From Achromobacter spanius (GTDB lineage: Bacteria > Pseudomonadota > Gammaproteobacteria > Burkholderiales > Burkholderiaceae_B): 64,000 bases of DNA. This document shows, one piece after another, positions 60,653 to 64,000 of this stretch. The stretch covers positions 2,666,001 to 2,730,000 of the forward strand of contig NZ_CP025030.1 in assembly GCF_002812705.1 (NCBI RefSeq), given 5' to 3'. The notes beneath the pieces were generated by a model. It saw only the letters and a program-made list of their open reading frames with translations, did not search any database and was not told the origin of the DNA. The translations under genes and the position numbers were made by a program. Within the stretch, counting starts at the first letter, position 1, and every line of letters begins with the position of its first letter.

Positions 60653-60985
60653 TCAAGCCAGCGGCTTGATCCCCACGCTGTAAGGGGGGGCGTTGCCGCG
60701 CGCGGGGGCCTTGATCTTCAGCATCGAGCCGCCGGGGGTGAACTCGAATTCCTGGAACGGTACTTCAAACCATTGGTGAAAGCTGGTGCGCGAGAACTCG
60801 GGCACCCAGACCTTGGGGCGCTTGGCATCGCAATGGAATTCGACCAGGGTGCGGTCGATGCCCAGCGGACGGGTGTTGCCGATGCGGTAGCTGACGCGCA
60901 GCTCGGCGCTTTCGGTCGAGCCGGGGCGCCAGGTCAGGCCGATGGATTCCATGAAGTGTTCAATCGCCTGAATGCCGCGATGCAT
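60653..60985 (-). CDS. Small protein of unknown function
   Basis: The 110-residue protein starts at ATG 60985 after CGGAG and contains mixed beta strands (ELRVSYRIGNTRPLGIDRTLVEFHCDA and WFEVPFQEFEFTPGGSMLKI). No signal peptide or known domain is recognised. The end is in GC-rich sequence, with no obvious terminator. Confidence 0.65.
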   Translation of the reverse strand: MHRGIQAIEHFMESIGLTWRPGSTESAELRVSYRIGNTRPLGIDRTLVEFHCDAKRPKVWVPEFSRTSFHQWFEVPFQEFEFTPGGSMLKIKAPARGNAPPYSVGIKPLA

Positions 60986-61061
60986 AGTTGACTCCGAATG
61001 CTGTCGGGCGCGTCACGCGCCCACAAAAATCCGCCGCGTTGCGCGGCGGGAAACAGACGGA

Positions 61062-61994
61062 TTATCCGCCATTCCGTGGCGGGCTGCCCGGCAGGGGGGC
61101 ATTGCCGGGTGCCGCGCAGAACCGCAGGATGGCATCCGCCACGGCCTGCGGGGCTTCCCGCTGGGGGAAATGGCCCACGCCGTTCAGCACAAGGCGTTCG
61201 TAAGCGCCGCTGAAAAAGTGTTCCTTGCCGTCGGACGTGGCGGGGTGGTTGGCGGCATCGGCCCCGCCGTGCAGCACCAGCGTTGGTACCGTCAATACGG
61301 GTGCGGGGGTGAGTCGGGCGGTGTCGGCCGCGTAGGCCGGATCGCCTTCGGCGTGCCCCCAGCGGTGCCGATAGGAATGCAGCACGACGTCGGCCCAATC
61401 GGGGTTGTCGAACGCGCGCGCCGCTTCGTTGAAATCATCCGGCGCGTACCAGGCGCCGGGCGACCAGGTGTCCCACATCATGCGGGCAAAGGCCTGACGG
61501 TCGTCGCGCACGGTGGCCGCGCCCCGGGGCGTGGCCATGTACCAGTGGTACCAATAGTTGCGCGCCTGCATAAGCGGCAGTACCTGGTTCGGGTCGTTGG
61601 TGCCGTAGCCCACCGACAGCAGGATCAGTTGCGTTGCCACGCCGGGCCGCAGGCCGCAGGCGTTGGCGGCGGCGCGCGCGCCCCAGTCGTGGCCGACCAG
61701 GGTGGGGCGGTCCAAGGCCAGCGCGTCGATGAAGTCCAGCAGATCGCGCCCCAGTGCGGCCAGCTCGCCGCTGCGGGGCGTGGCGGCGTGCCGAAAGCGC
61801 GTCGGTCCAAAGCCGCGCAGCGCGGGGCACAGTACGCGGTAGCCGTCGGCGGCCAAACGCGCCGCGACCGGGGTCCAGCATTCCGGGCTGTCCGGCCAGC
61901 CATGCACCAGCACGGCGGTGCGCGACCCGGCGGGGTTCCATTCCAGGTAGGCGATATCCAGCAAGGGCGTTAGTACCTGGGCGTAGGCGGACAT
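61062..61994 (-). CDS. Alpha/beta hydrolase, epoxide-hydrolase-like
   Basis: The 310-residue protein has the alpha/beta hydrolase fold with HGWPDSPECW (oxyanion hole), a nucleophilic aspartate in LVGHDWGARAAAN and the histidine in NGVGHFPQREAP. Aspartate rather than serine at the nucleophile suits epoxide hydrolases and haloalkane dehalogenases. AAGGAG precedes ATG 61994. It is divergent from a LysR gene that may regulate it. Confidence 0.87.
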   Translation of the reverse strand: MSAYAQVLTPLLDIAYLEWNPAGSRTAVLVHGWPDSPECWTPVAARLAADGYRVLCPALRGFGPTRFRHAATPRSGELAALGRDLLDFIDALALDRPTLVGHDWGARAAANACGLRPGVATQLILLSVGYGTNDPNQVLPLMQARNYWYHWYMATPRGAATVRDDRQAFARMMWDTWSPGAWYAPDDFNEAARAFDNPDWADVVLHSYRHRWGHAEGDPAYAADTARLTPAPVLTVPTLVLHGGADAANHPATSDGKEHFFSGAYERLVLNGVGHFPQREAPQAVADAILRFCAAPGNAPLPGSPPRNGG

Positions 61995-62046
61995 GGCGGT
62001 GGCTCCTTGGGTTGGGATGACGCTGTCACGATACCGGGTCGAGTTG

Positions 62047-62064
62047 TCATGATTCATGATGAAT
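62047..62064. promoter_or_regulatory. Overlapping LysR-type palindromes
   Basis: TCATGATTCATGA (62047-62059) has the T-N11-A form, and ATTCATGATGAAT (62052-62064) is a perfect palindrome around one base. They lie between the divergent hydrolase and LysR starts and are likely regulator sites. Confidence 0.5.
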
Positions 62065-62107
62065 GAAAGGCTATTATCAATGCTTCGTGAATTAACAGGC
62101 AGTGGTC

Positions 62108-62995
62108 ATGGATACCCTCAACGACTCGGCAGGCGCAGTGTTGGACCTGACCTTGTTGCGCACCTTTATCGAGGTGGTCGACTGCGGCGGCTTTGCGCTG
62201 GCCGCCGATGCGCTGGCGCTCACGCCGTCGGCGGTCAGCGGCCACATCAAGCGGCTTGAAATGCTGGCCGGCGCCACTTTGCTTGCGCGCACCACGCGCA
62301 GCTTCGAACTGACGCCCGCCGGCCAGACGCTGTACGCCTATGCCCGCAACATCGTCGACCTGGAACGCGAGGCCCGTGCCCGCCTGAGCGGCGCACGCTT
62401 GAAGGGCCGCCTGCGTATCGGTTCGTCCGAAGACTTTGCAGGCGCGTGGCTGGCGCAAGTGCTGCAAGCCTTTCATCGGGCGCACCCGGATGCGTCGATC
62501 GAGCTGAAGGTGGGCATCACCGCCGACCTGCTGCGCCAGCAGGCGCGCGGCAAGCTGGACGTGGTCTTCGGCAAGCAATGCGCGCGCGTGCAAGATGAGG
62601 GCGAACTGCTGTGGGAAGAGGATTTGGTGTGGGCCTGGGGCGAAGACCAGCCCTGGGAACCCGATGCGCCCGTGCCCTTGGCGGTGTTTCCGGATCCGTG
62701 CGTGTACCGCGCGGCGGCCATCGCAGCGCTCTCGCAGGCGGGCAAGCCGTGGCTGCCGGCGTTTGAAAGCGGCAGCATGGCGGGCTGCCTGGCTGCCGCG
62801 CAAGCAGGCTTTGCCGTGGCGCCGGTGGCGCGCAGCCAGTTGCGCGAGGGCCTGCGCGCCTTGTCGCAAGAGGACGGCATGCCCGATCTGCCGGCGGCGC
62901 GCTTCTACGCCTATTTGCGTTCAGAGGAATCCGCGGTGCAGGGTTTGGTGTCGGCGGTTCGGCAGACCGGCCAGCGGCGGCGGTTTTCGCGCTGA
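62108..62995 (+). CDS. LysR-type transcriptional regulator
   Basis: The 295-residue protein has a LysR winged helix (LTLLRTFIEVVDCGGFALAADALALTPSAVSGHIKRLEMLAGATLLARTTRSFELTPAG) and a substrate-binding domain (LKGRLRIGSSEDFAGAWLAQVLQAFHRAHPDASIEL). The C-terminus ends with an arginine cluster. ATG 62108 is used; a GTG two codons upstream is also possible. It probably regulates the divergent hydrolase. Confidence 0.88.
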   Translation: MDTLNDSAGAVLDLTLLRTFIEVVDCGGFALAADALALTPSAVSGHIKRLEMLAGATLLARTTRSFELTPAGQTLYAYARNIVDLEREARARLSGARLKGRLRIGSSEDFAGAWLAQVLQAFHRAHPDASIELKVGITADLLRQQARGKLDVVFGKQCARVQDEGELLWEEDLVWAWGEDQPWEPDAPVPLAVFPDPCVYRAAAIAALSQAGKPWLPAFESGSMAGCLAAAQAGFAVAPVARSQLREGLRALSQEDGMPDLPAARFYAYLRSEESAVQGLVSAVRQTGQRRRFSR

Positions 62996-63295
62996 ATGCC
63001 GCGTCGAGCCCGCCTTGGCTCCAGCTTGGCGCCGCATCGACACCGCATCGAACCCGCGTCGTCTCCACATGGGTTCCTGCTCGGGCCTTGGCGCCGCGCC
63101 TACCCCGGTGCGCGGCATCAACGTAGGAATAGGCAGGTTTCCAGCAAGAACGAGCCTGTACGCACCCGCGCTCGATTCTTAATATCCCTTCCAGGCTAGG
63201 GGTTGATGTTTTCGTCATGGAAAGCGTTGTCCCGAGCCGGCCGCCAGGCATCTTGCCGGAGGCCGCAAGCACGACAAGCAAGGGAAGGGAATCGC
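62996..63295. other. Intergenic region without a recognised gene
   Basis: The 300-bp gap is GC-rich and contains short CGCATCGA repeats and a GAACCC...GGGTTC inverted pair near 63050-63078. GGGAAGGGA before 63296 is the ribosome-binding site of the next gene. No ORF with a good start was found. Confidence 0.45.
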
Positions 63296-64000
63296 ATGAA
63301 ATCCGAAAAAATCTGGTTGGTGACGGGCGCATCGACGGGCCTGGGCCTGGCATTGGTGCGGATGCTGCTGGACCTGGGGCACAAGGTGGCGGCGACGTCG
63401 CGGGATGGCGATGCATTGCTGGACGCGGTGGGCGCGAAGCTTGAAGGGCAGTTCCTGCCGCTGACGGTGGACGTGGCGGATGAACGCAGCGTGCGCCGCG
63501 CGGTGGCCGCCACGCTGGCGGCCTTTGGCGGGGTGGACGTGTTGGTGAACAACGCGCGGGCGGCGTGCCCGGGCTCGTTGGCCGAGCTGTCCGACGCCGA
63601 CGTGCGCGCCGCGTTTGATATCAATGTCTTCGGTGCGCTCAATATGATCCGCGCCGTATTGCCGCGCATGCGGGCGCAGGGCAGCGGGCATGTGATCAAT
63701 GTCTCGTCGATCTTGGGCTTTGATGGCAGGCATGCCGAGTGGGGCGCCTACAGCGCCGCCAAGTTCGCGGTGTGCGGCATGACCGAGGCGCTGGCGGCGC
63801 AAGCCGCGCATTGGGGCGTGCGCGTGTCGCTGGTGTACCCGGGCGCCATGCGGGCGGTATCGCCGCGTGATGGCGGCGGCTCTCCCGAGCGGGCCGCGCG
63901 CGCCGTCCAGGCGCATGACGGCGGCGATGCGGCCAAGGCGGCGCAGGCGTTGATTCAGGCGGCCGAAGCGCAGTACGCGCCGCTGCACCTGTTTCTGGGG
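63296..64000 (+). CDS. SDR oxidoreductase, 3' end outside window
   Basis: The first 235 codons encode an SDR protein with TGASTGLG, NNARAACPG, the serine in NVSSILGFDG and YSAAK. The C-terminus is cut off at the window edge. GGGAAGGGA precedes the ATG. It is a likely classical or atypical NADPH-dependent reductase with unknown substrate. Confidence 0.85.
   Translation, partial: MKSEKIWLVTGASTGLGLALVRMLLDLGHKVAATSRDGDALLDAVGAKLEGQFLPLTVDVADERSVRRAVAATLAAFGGVDVLVNNARAACPGSLAELSDADVRAAFDINVFGALNMIRAVLPRMRAQGSGHVINVSSILGFDGRHAEWGAYSAAKFAVCGMTEALAAQAAHWGVRVSLVYPGAMRAVSPRDGGGSPERAARAVQAHDGGDAAKAAQALIQAAEAQYAPLHLFLG

Overview
This GC-rich window looks like chromosome from a betaproteobacterium of the family Alcaligenaceae, most likely Achromobacter or a close Bordetella relative. 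That placement is inferred from the gene set: a Bordetella-type trimeric porin, a Bug/TctC solute-binding protein, a bo3 ubiquinol oxidase operon, several FecI/FecR/TonB-receptor units and a LysR/SDR-rich background. I see no rRNA, tRNA, phage, transposase or CRISPR array.

Layout. 1-6 kb: the 5' part of a membrane sensor protein, a divergent degenerate EAL-domain protein, a GvpU-like protein, a ParB-like lipoprotein, an ankyrin protein and a porin with a strong hairpin in its leader. 6-9.5 kb: an NAD-salvage operon, nrtR-prs-nadV, with repeated operator-like sites over the prs promoter. 9.5-14.5 kb: cyoABCD followed by a SURF1 gene, on the minus strand. 14.7-29.3 kb: an MHS transporter, a histone-deacetylase-like hydrolase, a YdcF protein, several envelope proteins of unknown role, a NhaR-like regulator divergent from a TerC/Alx protein, tam, a NimR/NimT-like pair, a protealysin-emfourin operon and an SPFH protein.

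29.3-45.3 kb is an iron-uptake island with three consecutive sigma factor / FecR / STN-type TonB-receptor modules, each led by a Fur-box-like sequence. A hybrid histidine kinase lies convergent to the second receptor. Between module 1 and module 2 is about 1.4 kb without a credible gene. It holds a G-rich minisatellite, 34 head-to-tail 24-bp units (27 of them with GATC), three copies of a GTAGGATGGGT-type hairpin element and a related 31-bp array. This is the most unusual structure in the window.

45.3-64 kb: a 6-phosphogluconolactonase-like gene; an aconitase-GntR operon divergent from a Bug protein, probably for tricarboxylate use; two paralogous 2OG-Fe(II) oxygenases, one in an operon with alkB and the other apparently lacking its distal iron ligand; a HAD phosphatase; three SDR proteins, one without the usual catalytic residues; MgtC; a ClsC-type phospholipase D; an XRE-cupin/GNAT pair; and a hydrolase divergent from a LysR regulator. 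The window ends inside an SDR gene.

Together the genes cover iron acquisition by surface signalling, NAD salvage, aerobic respiration, carboxylate use and alkylation repair. Starts were chosen from Shine-Dalgarno sequences, signal peptides and overlaps. No database search was available, so family names rest on motifs recognised by eye.
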